A DNA stretch of 64,000 nt, taken from positions 248,001 to 312,000 of the forward strand of contig NZ_CP022316.1 in assembly GCF_002216795.1 (NCBI RefSeq), written 5' to 3'. The position numbers and the translations under genes were made by a program. Source of the DNA: Brachybacterium avium. GTDB lineage: Bacteria > Actinomycetota > Actinomycetes > Actinomycetales > Dermabacteraceae. Below the pieces are notes generated by a model, which saw only the letters and a program-made list of their open reading frames with translations, was not told the DNA's origin and did no database searches. Below, in pieces: positions 55,419 to 64,000 of this stretch; within the stretch, counting starts at the first letter, position 1, and each line of letters begins with the position of its first letter.

Positions 55419-56802
55419 TCACAGCGACACGATCAGCAGCGTCCCCGCGAACACCAGCCCGGAGGCGACCAGCACGATGGTGGTGTAGCCGAGGATGTCG
55501 CGCATCTTCAGACCCGCGATCGCGAGCAGCGGGAGCGCCCAGAACGGCTGGATCATGTTCGTCCACTGGTCGCCGTAGGAGACGGCCATGATGGTGATCG
55601 CCGGATCCACGCCGAGATCGGCGCCGGCACCCAGCATGATGGGTCCCTGCACCGCGAACTGTCCGCCGCCGGAGGGCACGAAGAAGTTCACCAGCCCCGA
55701 GGCGAGGAACGCGAAGAGACCGAAGGTGGTGGTGGTCGAGATCGAGACGAAGGCGTCGGAGAACACCTGGACCAGCCCGGAGCCGACCATCATGCCCAGG
55801 ATCCCGGCGTACAGCGGGAACTGCAGCAGGATCTCGCCCACGTTGGACGCGGCGCTCTTGGTCAGGTGGATCAGCTCGAAGGGATTCTTCACCAGCAGCA
55901 GGATCAGGGCGAGGAAGGACCAGTTCACGGTATCCAGCGTCAAGGTGCCGCCGCCCACGAAGTGCAGCACCAGGTACGCCACCAGCGCGAGTCCGATCAG
56001 ACCGGTCACGATCCGGCTGGCGTCGAGCCGGTCGGCCGGGGTGATGATCTCCTCCTGGAGGTCCTCCACCTGCTCGCGGGCATCGACGGTGAGCTCGGTG
56101 ACCCGGTCACCGCGCCGGGGGGGCCACCAGGTAGAGCGCGAGCGCGACCACGAGGATCGTCACTGCGGCAGCACTCATGTTCCAGGCGGAGAAGACGGTC
56201 TCGGTGATCGGGATCGGCTGCCCGCCGAGAGAGTCCATGAGGAAGGAGTCCTCGGTGGCGGCGGTCAGCGGGCCGGACGCCGAGTAGCCCATGTGCCAGA
56301 CCACGAATCCGCCGAAGCCGGCTGCCACCAGCATCGGGAAGTGCAGCTTCAGCCCGCGCTCGCGACCCTGGTAGGCGACCTCGCGCGCCAGCAGGCCACC
56401 CACCACCAGTCCCAGGCCCCAGGTGATGAGGGAGGCGATCGCGGCGACCACGAACACGAAGACGTAGGCGGTCAGCTCGGTCTTCGGGACCGACGCGAGG
56501 AAGGCCAGGATCCTCCGCACCGGCCCGGTGTTGGCCAGCATGTGCCCCAGCAGCAGGATGAGCGCCATCTGGGTCATGAAGGCCAGCAGCCCGGAGAGTC
56601 CATCACCCCATTGCACGACCAGGTCTGCGGGGCCGGTATCGGTGAGGATCAGACCCAGGGCTGCGACGATGAAGGTCAGGACGATCGAGAAGACGAGGGC
56701 GGAGGGGATGAATCGCTCCACCAGGTGGTTCAGAGGGCGCATGGCGCGTGAGATCGCCGTGCCCTCCTTCCGTGCGGTGCGGGGTTCGGGCGCGCTGGAC
56801 AT
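55419..56802 (-). CDS. AtoE-type short-chain fatty acid transporter (apparent +1 base in a G7 run)
   Basis: This membrane transporter has about 11-12 helices. The family motifs are LNHLVERFIPSALVFSIVLT, GLSGLLAFMTQMALILLLG, ATEDSFLMD, NPFELIHLTKSAASNVGEIL and FFVPSGGGQFAVQGPIML. It imports acetoacetate or other short-chain fatty acids. As written it breaks after YLVAPPAR; removing one base from the seven-base run at 56117-56123 joins it as YLVAPRRGDRVTELTV and gives 461 whole codons. This is the one case where the run is too long, not too short. It is divergent from the drug exporter gene. Confidence 0.85.
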
Positions 56803-57030
56803 GCAGTGGACTCCTCAGGGATGAGGCCGGTCCGCACGACGTCGTGCGAAGGACCAGGGCCTGAACTGATGTGACTGTCGCCACCATAGGACGGATCCTG
56901 TCGTGACGTGGCGCAATGGCTCCGCCAGGCGTTCTCGTTCCTCGAAGCCGCTGTCGCTGTCTCTCGGCGCGTAATCTTGCTGGGCCGCTCCCGCAGGAGC
57001 CGTGCCCGCCCGCACCGAAGGATCCGCCTC

Positions 57031-58608
57031 ATGTCCCCCACCGATCGCCCCTCCCCATCTGCCGCGGCAGGAGCCGATCATGACCCGCGCCTGGGACGGC
57101 CCTGGCCGGCGCTGTGGTCGATCGTGCTGGGATTCTTCATGATCCTGGTGGACACCACCATCGTCACCGTCGCGATCCCCCGCATGCAGGAGGACCTGGA
57201 CACGGACCTGCCGTCTCTGCTGTGGGTGACCAGTGCCTATCTGCTCGCCTATGCCGTGCCGCTGCTGATCACCGGCCGCCTGGGCGACCGCTTCGGGATG
57301 AAGTCGATGTACATGGCGGGGCTGGCGGTGTTCACGGCCTCGAGCCTGTGGTGCGGGCTGTCCGGGAGCGTGGAGATGCTGATCCTGGCACGAGTGGTGC
57401 AGGGGCTCGGCGCCGGGATGATGACCCCGCAGACGATGTCCATGATCACCCGGATGTTCGCCCCTGCCGATCGTGGACAGGCCCTGGCCCTGTGGGGCGC
57501 GACCGCCGGGGTCGCCACGCTGGTGGGGCCGATCGCGGGCGGCCTGCTGGTGGACGGGCCCGGCTGGGAGTGGATCTTCTTCGTCAACGTGCCCGTCGGC
57601 GTGATCGGCCTGCTGCTGGCCGGACGGAACGTACCCCGCTTCGCGCGCCGCGTGCACTCCTTCGACTGGCTCGGTGTGGTGCTCTCCGCGGTCGGGCTGT
57701 TCCTGCTGGTCTTCGGCATCCAGGAGGGAACCTCCTACGACTGGGGCAGGATCACCGACTCCCTCACGATAGGCCCGCTCGAAACCCATGTGCCGGTCAG
57801 CGTGCCCGGGCTGATCATCGCCGGGGCCGTGATCATGGCGGCGTTCGTCGCCTGGCAGGCGCTGAACCGTCGGGAACCGCTGGTGCCGCTGGGCCTGTTC
57901 CGTGACCGGAACTTCTCGGTCGCGAACATCGCGATCGCGATGATGGGTGCCATCGTGCTCACGCTGTCCTTCCCGATCACCCTGTTCTTCCAGCGGGTGC
58001 TGGGGATGTCCCCCACCGAGGCGGCGCTGATGACCGCGCCGATGGCGGTGGTCTCCCTCGTCCTCGCGCCGGTGGTGGGCAAGAACATGACCCGCTACGA
58101 CCCGCGGTGGATGGCCGTGGGCGGTTTCGCCTCGCTCGCCGCCGGGCTCGCGTGGCTCGCCGTCCTGATGCGGCCCGACGCCTCAGTGGCACTGCTGCTG
58201 GTGCCGTTCGTGCTGGTGGGCCTCGGCAATGCACTGATCTGGGGACCGCTGTCGCTGACGGCCACCCGCAACCTGGCACCGTCCCAGGCCGGCGCCGGTT
58301 CGGGCGTGTACAACGAGACCCGGCAGATCGGCTCCGTGCTGGGTTCGGCGGGCATCGCGACGGTGATGAACGACCGCATCGGCGTGCGGATCACGGAAGC
58401 GTTCCAGGACGCCCCCGCCGCGGCCGGGTTCGGCGGTGAGCGTTCCCTGCCCACCGACGGAGACCTGCCCGCGTTCCTGCACGCGCCCTTCGCCGCCGCC
58501 ATGGCCGACGCGATGCTGTTGCCGGTGGCTCTGTCGCTGGTGGGCGTGCTCGCCGCGCTCTTCATCGGCCGTCCGGTGGACTCCGGGGCGTGGGCCGAGG
58601 ACGCCTGA
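57031..58608 (+). CDS. MFS drug exporter, DHA2 (EmrB/QacA) family
   Basis: This 525-residue transporter has 14 membrane segments. The family motif FFMILVDTTIVTVAIPRMQ is at helix 1, GRLGDRFGMKSM after helix 2, VQGLGAGMMTPQTMSMI at helix 4 and WRxxF-type NVPVG after helix 6 (WIFFVNVPVGVIGLLL). Such proteins export drugs, dyes or metabolites with protons. No TetR/MarR regulator adjoins it. The ATG at 57031 was chosen at the start of the coding character; there is no strong Shine-Dalgarno. Confidence 0.9.
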   Translation: MSPTDRPSPSAAAGADHDPRLGRPWPALWSIVLGFFMILVDTTIVTVAIPRMQEDLDTDLPSLLWVTSAYLLAYAVPLLITGRLGDRFGMKSMYMAGLAVFTASSLWCGLSGSVEMLILARVVQGLGAGMMTPQTMSMITRMFAPADRGQALALWGATAGVATLVGPIAGGLLVDGPGWEWIFFVNVPVGVIGLLLAGRNVPRFARRVHSFDWLGVVLSAVGLFLLVFGIQEGTSYDWGRITDSLTIGPLETHVPVSVPGLIIAGAVIMAAFVAWQALNRREPLVPLGLFRDRNFSVANIAIAMMGAIVLTLSFPITLFFQRVLGMSPTEAALMTAPMAVVSLVLAPVVGKNMTRYDPRWMAVGGFASLAAGLAWLAVLMRPDASVALLLVPFVLVGLGNALIWGPLSLTATRNLAPSQAGAGSGVYNETRQIGSVLGSAGIATVMNDRIGVRITEAFQDAPAAAGFGGERSLPTDGDLPAFLHAPFAAAMADAMLLPVALSLVGVLAALFIGRPVDSGAWAEDA

Positions 58609-58623
58609 GGGGCGGGATCCCGG

Positions 58624-60153
58624 TCAGCGCTCTCGTCGCAGGCGGGAGACAGTATCGGTGATGCGTGTCGGCAGCCGCACGGCTCGTCGGGAGCGGTCGT
58701 CCGCCTCGACCACCTGGCGGGTGACGGTGCGCAGTCGCTTCTCCATCGATTTGCGTCGCTTCTCGGCCGTCGCGGCGCGCTCCTCCGCTGCATCCGCCCT
58801 CTGCAGCGCCTCCTCGAGACGCTTCTCCACGTCCTCGATCCGCTGGCTGAGCCCGGTGAGCTGTTCCCGGGTCCGCTTCTGCCGTGCGGCGCCCTCCCGC
58901 CGGGTCGCGGACTGGGTCTGCTTGCGGCGGACCTCCCGGTCCTGGAGCACGGCATGACGGTGCGTCGTCTCCGGCGACTCCCCGATCCAGGTGGGCCGGA
59001 CTGCGGGCGGGAAGGACACCTCCTGAATCCTCTGCTCGTACTCGCGACGGGCCGACTCCTGGCCCGGGTCGTAGATGTGCTCGAAGCCGTTCTCGTGCAG
59101 GAAGCTGCTCAGGGTGTCGAAGCGTTCGGCATGGCCGCGGTTGAACTCCGTGAAGTCGGCTCGGGCGTACAGCTCCTCGACAGTCCCCGGAACCTCGTCG
59201 CGCCCCCACGTCAGGTACGGGATGCCGTGATAGCGCGCCAGCTCCAGGGTCCGGGAGTCGTGCGCCAGCATGACGCTGGGTGTTCCCGCGAGCACGGCAG
59301 CGATGTTTCCGTGCGCTCGGGCTCCGAAGGAGAAATCCATCTGTGAGAGACGGTCGATCCACGGATAGGCATCGATGAACATCTCGGCCCGCGCCGCCGT
59401 GAACTGGGAATGCGACCGCTCCAGCGGCAGGCGCGGATCCGCGGTCTCGTAGGGAGAGGTCGCCCAGAGCATCAGTTCCAGGGTGCCGTGCTCCTGTGGG
59501 ACGTAGGTGGCCCGGTAGTGCTGCTCCGCATCCGCGATGAGGTCCCCGCCGAAGGGGTCCTTCGTCTCCATGTTGTAGGCCACCTGGGCCCCGGCCTCGA
59601 GCGCCTCGGGCATCTCGACCCGATGGCCGGGGCCATGGAGGGTCAGGGACGGGCAGCCAACGACGAGCACGTCCTTGAATCCCAGGGAATGCAGGTAGTC
59701 CGCGGTCATCTCGCCTCGCACGGTCAATGCACTGGAGCCATTCAGGACCGCCCGGGCGAACCGCTTGACCGTCGGCTCCATCGCCTTCAGCTCCGACGGG
59801 TCGCCGTCCAGAGGCAGCTGCGCCCCACCGGAGAGCATCACGAAGGGGATCGTGAGCCGCTCGAGGAAGTCCGCCGTGCGTCGCAGCTGATCCTCGAAAT
59901 TCGGGCGGAAGGCATTGGCCAGCGGCAGGATGAACCCGTCGTACTCGGCGTTCACCTCGGCGGCATAGGCGCCGTTGATGCGGTAGTGGTTGGGCTCGAC
60001 GACCGTGTCTCGGGTCGAGAACAGTTTGTGGGCGGCAGCCCCGTAGATCAGGTTCCCGCTGTTCGTGCCGAGCAGGTTGTGATCGAGCGTATGGAAGGCA
60101 TCGGCGACCTCGAACGGCGATTTGCCGAGCCTCATCAGATACCGCTTGGTCAT
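58624..60153 (-). CDS. Polysaccharide pyruvyl transferase family protein with coiled-coil tail
   Basis: This 509-residue protein has an N-terminal polysaccharide pyruvyl transferase-like domain (about 25-350), with NLLGTNSGNLIYGAAAHKLF, MLSGGAQLPLD, GFKDVLVVGCPSLTLHG and FSFGARAHGNIAAVLAGTPSV, followed by about 90 residues of Glu/Arg/Lys/Ala-rich coiled coil (about 420-490) and a basic end. It would add pyruvate ketals to a surface polymer, or act on a similar substrate. The first 26 codons occur again at 61421-61498. It faces away from the MDR oxidoreductase gene. Confidence 0.82.
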   Translation of the reverse strand: MTKRYLMRLGKSPFEVADAFHTLDHNLLGTNSGNLIYGAAAHKLFSTRDTVVEPNHYRINGAYAAEVNAEYDGFILPLANAFRPNFEDQLRRTADFLERLTIPFVMLSGGAQLPLDGDPSELKAMEPTVKRFARAVLNGSSALTVRGEMTADYLHSLGFKDVLVVGCPSLTLHGPGHRVEMPEALEAGAQVAYNMETKDPFGGDLIADAEQHYRATYVPQEHGTLELMLWATSPYETADPRLPLERSHSQFTAARAEMFIDAYPWIDRLSQMDFSFGARAHGNIAAVLAGTPSVMLAHDSRTLELARYHGIPYLTWGRDEVPGTVEELYARADFTEFNRGHAERFDTLSSFLHENGFEHIYDPGQESARREYEQRIQEVSFPPAVRPTWIGESPETTHRHAVLQDREVRRKQTQSATRREGAARQKRTREQLTGLSQRIEDVEKRLEEALQRADAAEERAATAEKRRKSMEKRLRTVTRQVVEADDRSRRAVRLPTRITDTVSRLRRER

Positions 60154-60170
60154 GGAGTCCCCACTCTGGA
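60075..60170. repeat. Direct repeat, copy 1 (start of the pyruvyl transferase gene)
   Basis: These 96 bases cover codons 1-26 of the gene on the minus strand and the 17 bases upstream. The copy at 61420-61515 differs at seven positions, all in the start-codon-proximal half and leader; the first 48 bases are identical. Confidence 0.8.
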
Positions 60171-60316
60171 ACGGAACCGGGCTCTGCCACGGCGGACCAC
60201 GATCGGGTCCCAGGATCAAGGCTACTGGTCGAACCGCCGGAGTCGGGCTGCGGCACGGGACAGTCGCCGGCACTGGCCGGTCCGCCGACCGCCCGCATCG
60301 ATCGCGGCCCCGACGG

Positions 60317-60322
60317 TACGAT
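60317..60322 (+). promoter_or_regulatory. Putative leaderless -10 for the MDR oxidoreductase gene
   Basis: TACGAT lies 6 nt before the ATG at 60329. Confidence 0.5.
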
Positions 60323-60328
60323 CACGTG

Positions 60329-61323
60329 ATGATCTGTCGCGAAGTGCAGTTGACAGCCGTGCCGGACGGAGCCGTCCGCGCGGAGGATTTCGGAGTGTTC
60401 GAGAAGGAGGTGGGGCCCCTCCGCGACGGGCAGGTTCTCGTGGAACTGCGACGACTCGGTCTGAACGCGGGTCTCGCCCACCGTCTCGGCGGTGAAGGCA
60501 CCGCCTACGGGCCGGGCATCGGCGTGGGTGACGTCCCCTCCAGCGACGCCGTGGTCGAGGTGCTCAAGTCTGCGGTCGAGGGTCTCTCCCCGGGGATCTC
60601 GCCGTCGCCAAGGTGCCGTGGTGCACGGCAGCTGTCCTCGAGGCGGACGAGCTGAGGATGATCGATGGTCAGACGCAGGATGTGGACCTCGAGGCGTATC
60701 TGACAGTCCTGGGCCACGTCGGCTTCACCGCCTACACCGGCCTGGTCCACATCGGCGAGGTCCGACCGGACGACATCGTCTACGTGTCCGGAGCGGCCGG
60801 CGGCGTGGGCAGCTGCGTCGTGCAGTTCGGGAAGGCGCGGGGAGCGACCGTTATCGGCGTCGCGGGCTCCTCGGACAAGGTCGCGCTCCTCACGGACGTG
60901 CTCGGCGCCGACCGGGCCGTCAACCGTCACGACGGGCCCGCGGTGGACCTGCTGCGCGATGCCGCGCCCGAAGGCATCGACCTGTACTACGACAACGTCG
61001 GCGGGGAACAGCTCGAGGCAGCGCTCGAGGTCCTGAGGTTCGGCGGCCGTGCGGTGATCTGCGGTGCGGTCGCAGCCGGTTCCGGCGGACCGGCCAACTA
61101 CCGCAGGATGATCTACCAGGAGCTCACCATGCGCGGGTTAACGGTCACCGCGCACGAGGATCTGCGGGCACAGTTCGAGTCCGAGGTCGGCCGCTGGGTG
61201 CGGGAGGGCGCGGTGCGCAGCCTGCACACCGTCTTCGACGGCATCGATAGGGTTCCCGAGGCCTTCGCCTCGCTCCTGGCCGGTGGCAGCTCCGGCCGGG
61301 TGATCGTCGCGATCAACGGGTGA
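60329..61323 (+). CDS. MDR-family NADP-dependent oxidoreductase (apparent single-base frameshift)
   Basis: This medium-chain dehydrogenase/reductase is of the zinc-free quinone-oxidoreductase/leukotriene B4 12-hydroxydehydrogenase type. It has VYVSGAAGGVGSCVVQFGKARGATVIG as NADP-binding site (two motifs: the AAGGVGS loop and the following strand) and YYDNVGGEQLEAAL. The frame breaks after VEGLSPG; adding one base to the CCCC/GGGG run at 60588-60595 joins it as SPGDLAVAKVPW and gives 332 whole codons. It would reduce an activated double bond; the substrate is unknown. It lies between the pyruvyl transferase gene and a copy of that gene's start. Confidence 0.8.
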
Positions 61324-61419
61324 TCGACCGCCAGCCGGGGCGAACGGCGTCCCCGCCCCGGGAACGCATCTCAGCTGAACCGCGAGATCATGCATGGGAC
61401 GGACGCGGTCCAGACCTGC

Positions 61420-61515
61420 GGTTGTGATCGAGCGTATGGAAGGCATCGGCGACCTCGAACGGCGATTCGCCGAGACTCATCAGGTAGCGCTTGGTCATGG
61501 AATCCCTACTCCGGA
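61420..61515 (-). pseudogene. Truncated copy of the pyruvyl transferase gene start (direct repeat, copy 2)
   Basis: On the minus strand an ATG at 61498 opens MTKRYLMSLGESPFEVADAF and continues six more residues as in the full gene, then diverges. The upstream leader is also conserved. It is a remnant of a second, similar gene, in the same orientation. Nothing else is supported in the 306-nt gap 61324-61629. Confidence 0.75.
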
Positions 61516-61629
61516 ATGTCGCTGTGCAGTGCACGGCGGGCCGCACCCGGGCGCTGTCCCCGGGGCTGCCGGTCGCACCGCGGGCTGCGACCTCGAGTCG
61601 CAGCCCGCCGGCATCCGGTCATCCGGGGA

Positions 61630-62819
61630 TCATTCGATCTTCTGCAGAGCTGAGAAGGTCGCGATGTAGTCCGGGGAGTCGATCGACATCACCTCGGTGA
61701 GGTTCGAGGCGTAGTAGCAGGCGTCATTGCCCTCGCTGCCGGTCTTGAGCGTCCCGGAGAACTTCACCATGTCCCCGGGAGCGAGCTCGAGCGCGGAGTC
61801 GTAGAGCGGATCGCCCTGCTCGATGAGCGTGTTGTCGCTGATGTCCGAGAAGGCGTTGTTCCAAGTGCCGATCTCGATGTCATCCTCGATCGAGACGACC
61901 ACCACGGCCTTGCCCTCGCCGTTCGCGTCGACCGTCTTCACGGTGCCGATCCAGTCCTGCACGATGCCGTCGGGCACCGTCTCGCACATGGTCTCGCTAC
62001 GCACATTCAGGACGTTGGCGCGCTGCAGGTCGGTTTCGGCGTCCTCGGCGTCCGTGCGTCCTTGGTCAACCGCATCTGCCATGGCCTGCTGCGCCGCCGG
62101 GAAGTCGGCGGCTGGCGCCTCCTCGACAGCCGGAGCCTCTTCAGCGGGCTTCTCCTCCGGTGCATCCTCGGCAGGAGCGTCCTCGACCGGCGCCTCGTCT
62201 GCGGACTCCTCCTCCACAGGCTCTGCCACGGCCTCGTCGACGACCTCGTCCTCGATCTCGGCCGGGGCGGCGGAGACCACCTCATCGGGCTCGGGAGCGG
62301 CCACTTCGCCCCCGCTGGTCGCGGCATTGACGCTGCTGAAGATCATGCCGAGGACCAGGACGATCGGGGTGACGATCCAGGCGATCTTCTTGCTCTTGTC
62401 GTAGCCGGCCAGCTGCTGTCCGGTGCTGTCGCGGCCACCGGTGAAGATGATGATCAGCAGATCGATCAATGCCCAGACCCCGGCTCCACCGCAGGTGACG
62501 AGCTTCAGGATGCCCAGACCGATGAATCCGCGATAGAAGCGGTCGATGCCCAGGAAACCGAGGAACAGTGCCAGCAGCCAGGCCACGACGAAGTCCTTCG
62601 GGGGCTTCTGGGCCGGGGCGTACTGGCCGGGACCACCCTGGTACGCACCGGGACCGGACTGCTGCTGCGGCTGCCATCCGCCGGGCTGCTGCGGCTGCTG
62701 CGCGCCGTAGCCGGGGCCCTGTGGCACGGGTGGGAAGGGCGAGCCCTGTCCCGGGTTCTGCGGACCGACGCCCGGTTGCTGGGGGATGCGCCGTACGGCG
62801 GAGGGACGGACGAAGACAT
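61630..62819 (-). CDS. TM2 domain protein with acidic linker (apparent single-base frameshift)
   Basis: The protein has a Pro/Gln/Gly-rich N-terminus, a TM2 domain (FVVAWLLALFLGFLGIDRFY through AGVWALIDLLIIIFTGG), another membrane helix (IAWIVTPIVLVLGMIFSS), a long Glu/Ala/Pro linker and a soluble C-terminal domain with two cysteines (ETMCETVPDG, DACYYASNL). The ATG at 62819 has AAGGAG 6 nt upstream and encodes MSSSVPPPYGAS; adding one base to the GGGGG at 62781-62785 joins it to PQQPGVGPQNPG and gives 397 whole codons. The outer domain may be a secreted sensor or adhesin part; the function is unknown. Confidence 0.78.
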
Positions 62820-63144
62820 GGATGCTCCTTGGGTGATCAGGCAGACGAACTCCGCCTGAGAAAGGGATGAGGGCCCAGCCGGTCGGTCCTCCAATGAGGC
62901 GCCGCCCCTGCGAACGGGCTGACTGAATCATCAACAACGGGTCCGACAGACGAACTCGGGGTCAGCGAGTTCCGAGGAGGTCTCCACGAACGAGACGAGG
63001 ATCTTCACACCGGAACCTCTGGCATCGGGGGCCTGCGCGGTTTCGGCAGACGTCCGGCACGGCTGCGCCTCCGGCAGCTCCCGTCATCCACAGCCGTTAC
63101 GCCCCGCTCGCGGCCCGTCGGCTCGCCCGCCTACAGTGGTCTTC
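62820..63144. other. Intergenic region between the TM2 and recQ genes
   Basis: No gene is supported in this 325-nt gap. It contains a perfect 7-bp hairpin, GAACTCG (62952-62958) and CGAGTTC (62966-62972), with loop GGGTCAG, and the recQ promoter at its right end. Confidence 0.5.
63132..63137 (+). promoter_or_regulatory. Putative leaderless -10 for recQ
   Basis: TACAGT lies 7 nt before the ATG at 63145. Confidence 0.5.
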
Positions 63145-64000
63145 ATGAGCACCCCGCCTGCCGCCGACCCGATCTCCGCGCTCCGCGAGGGCGATGCCGG
63201 GCAGGCCGAACGGGCCCTCGAGATCCTCTCGACGGTCTTCGGCTATGACGCCTTCCGCGGTGATCAGGCCGAGATCATCCAGCAGGTCGCCTCCGGCGGC
63301 GACGCGGTGGTGCTGATGCCCACCGGCGGCGGCAAGTCGCTGTGCTATCAGATCCCCTCCCTGCTGCGCGCCGGCACGGGGATCGTGGTCTCCCCGCTGA
63401 TCGCGCTGATGGCGGACCAGGTCGCTGCGCTCGAGGGCGTCGGCATCCGCGCCGCTTACCTCAATTCCACCCTGGACCTCGACCAGGCCCGCGCTGTCGA
63501 GCAGCAGCTGCTGGCCGGGGAGCTGGACCTGCTGTACATGGCACCGGAGCGGTTGGTCCTCCCCCGCACCCAGGAGCTTCTGGGTCGCGTCCGGCTGGCG
63601 CTGTTCGCGATCGATGAGGCGCACTGCGTCTCCCAGTGGGGCCATGACTTCCGCCCCGACTACCTGGGCCTCTCGGTGCTCGCCGAGCGCTTCCCGGAGG
63701 TGCCGCGGATCGCGCTGACCGCGACCGCCACCGAGACGACCCACCGCGAGCTCACCGAGCGCCTGCAGATGCAGGAGGCGAAGCACTTCGTCTCCAGCTT
63801 CGACCGCCCCAACATCCAGTACCGGATCGAGCCCAAGGCCACCCCGCGCGAGCAGCTGCTGAAGCTGATCACCAGCGAGCACGAGGGAGAATCCGGGATC
63901 GTCTACTGCCTCTCGCGCAAGAGCGTCGAGCAGACGGCCGAGGCGCTCGTGGCGCGTGGGATCCCCGCCCTGCCCTACCACGCGGGTCTGGACGCAGGCG
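63145..64000 (+). CDS. recQ: ATP-dependent DNA helicase RecQ, N-terminal part (cut by window edge)
   Basis: About 285 residues are visible before the right edge. They contain the RecQ motif 0 region ([14 protein letters not shown]), Walker [28 protein letters not shown], the DEAH box [20 protein letters not shown], motif III TATAT and the start of the second RecA domain ([15 protein letters not shown]). RecQ unwinds DNA in recombination and repair. The zinc-binding and HRDC parts lie outside the window. The ATG at 63145 follows TACAGT by 7 nt. Confidence 0.94.
   Translation, partial: MSTPPAADPISALREGDAGQAERALEILSTVFGYDAFRGDQAEIIQQVASGGDAVVLMPTGGGKSLCYQIPSLLRAGTGIVVSPLIALMADQVAALEGVGIRAAYLNSTLDLDQARAVEQQLLAGELDLLYMAPERLVLPRTQELLGRVRLALFAIDEAHCVSQWGHDFRPDYLGLSVLAERFPEVPRIALTATATETTHRELTERLQMQEAKHFVSSFDRPNIQYRIEPKATPREQLLKLITSEHEGESGIVYCLSRKSVEQTAEALVARGIPALPYHAGLDAG

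Noticed and set aside
1-64000. CRISPR array, tRNA, rRNA, insertion sequence or prophage
   Set aside because: I found no regularly spaced repeats, cloverleaf sequences, rRNA segments, transposase or integrase motifs, or phage structural genes.

Overview
This is a high-GC actinobacterial chromosome segment. The gene families and order point to Micrococcales, most likely Brachybacterium or a close relative in Dermabacteraceae. That placement is inferred from gene content: an oleA-oleBC-oleD alkene cluster, a eukaryote-type UDP-glucose pyrophosphorylase, a DUF6131 micro-protein and an NrtR-nadABC operon. I see no rRNA, tRNA, CRISPR array, insertion sequence or prophage. Almost every base is in or close to a protein gene.

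Layout. 1-2391: competence DNA-uptake genes comEA-comEC (comEC cut by the left edge) and a VKOR-type oxidoreductase. 2442-7158: long-chain olefin cluster. 7266-18859: sugar-isomerase-like protein, Eis-like acetyltransferase, thymidine kinase, YtxH-like protein, PutA, an acyltransferase, UDP-glucose pyrophosphorylase and methionyl-tRNA synthetase. 18873-27336: Fic protein behind a perfect operator-like dyad, sugar porter, transketolase, PIG-L deacetylase, O-acetylhomoserine sulfhydrylase, 3-methyladenine glycosylase and siderophore-interacting reductase. 27412-34173: FAD oxidoreductase, peptide transporter, an unknown protein, an HNH nuclease and an XRE-MurA fusion. 34233-40313: an overlapping five-gene operon with a FecBCD-type metal-chelate importer, a fused CMD/peroxidase-like protein and an FAD/NAD(P)-binding protein. 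40576-45866: small membrane protein, DUF1846, lipoprotein, ZIP-like transporter, phosphodiesterase-fold enzyme and membrane protein. 45924-51590: nrtR-nadA-nadB-nadC-nadS. 51901-64000: zinc-ribbon protein, a second copy of the membrane protein, NERD-helicase, AtoE-type transporter, drug exporter, polysaccharide pyruvyl transferase, MDR oxidoreductase, TM2 protein and recQ (cut by the right edge).

Two patterns run through the window. First, eight genes carry ten single-base frameshifts, nine of them in G/C homopolymers of three to five (one lies where a C4 and a G4 run meet) and the tenth in a G7 run. Every one is repaired by changing one run by one base, and the repaired lengths are whole codons. 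I read these as mostly sequence errors, with real decay or slippage as the alternative. They affect fic, the FAD oxidoreductase (twice), the iron permease, nadB, one membrane-protein paralogue (twice), atoE, the MDR oxidoreductase and the TM2 protein. Second, at least twelve genes have a TANNNT -10 hexamer only 6-8 nt before the start codon, which predicts leaderless mRNAs.

How the genes work together. OleA condenses acyl chains, OleD reduces the product, and OleBC makes and decarboxylates the beta-lactone to give a long-chain alkene. NadB, NadA and NadC make nicotinate mononucleotide from aspartate, NadS probably supplies sulfur for the NadA cluster, and NrtR probably represses all of them through a dyad at the head of the operon. 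The importer operon probably brings in a ferric chelate, with the two redox-type proteins acting on it or protecting the cell. The most novel-looking items are that five-gene operon and the XRE-MurA fusion with its own candidate operator.
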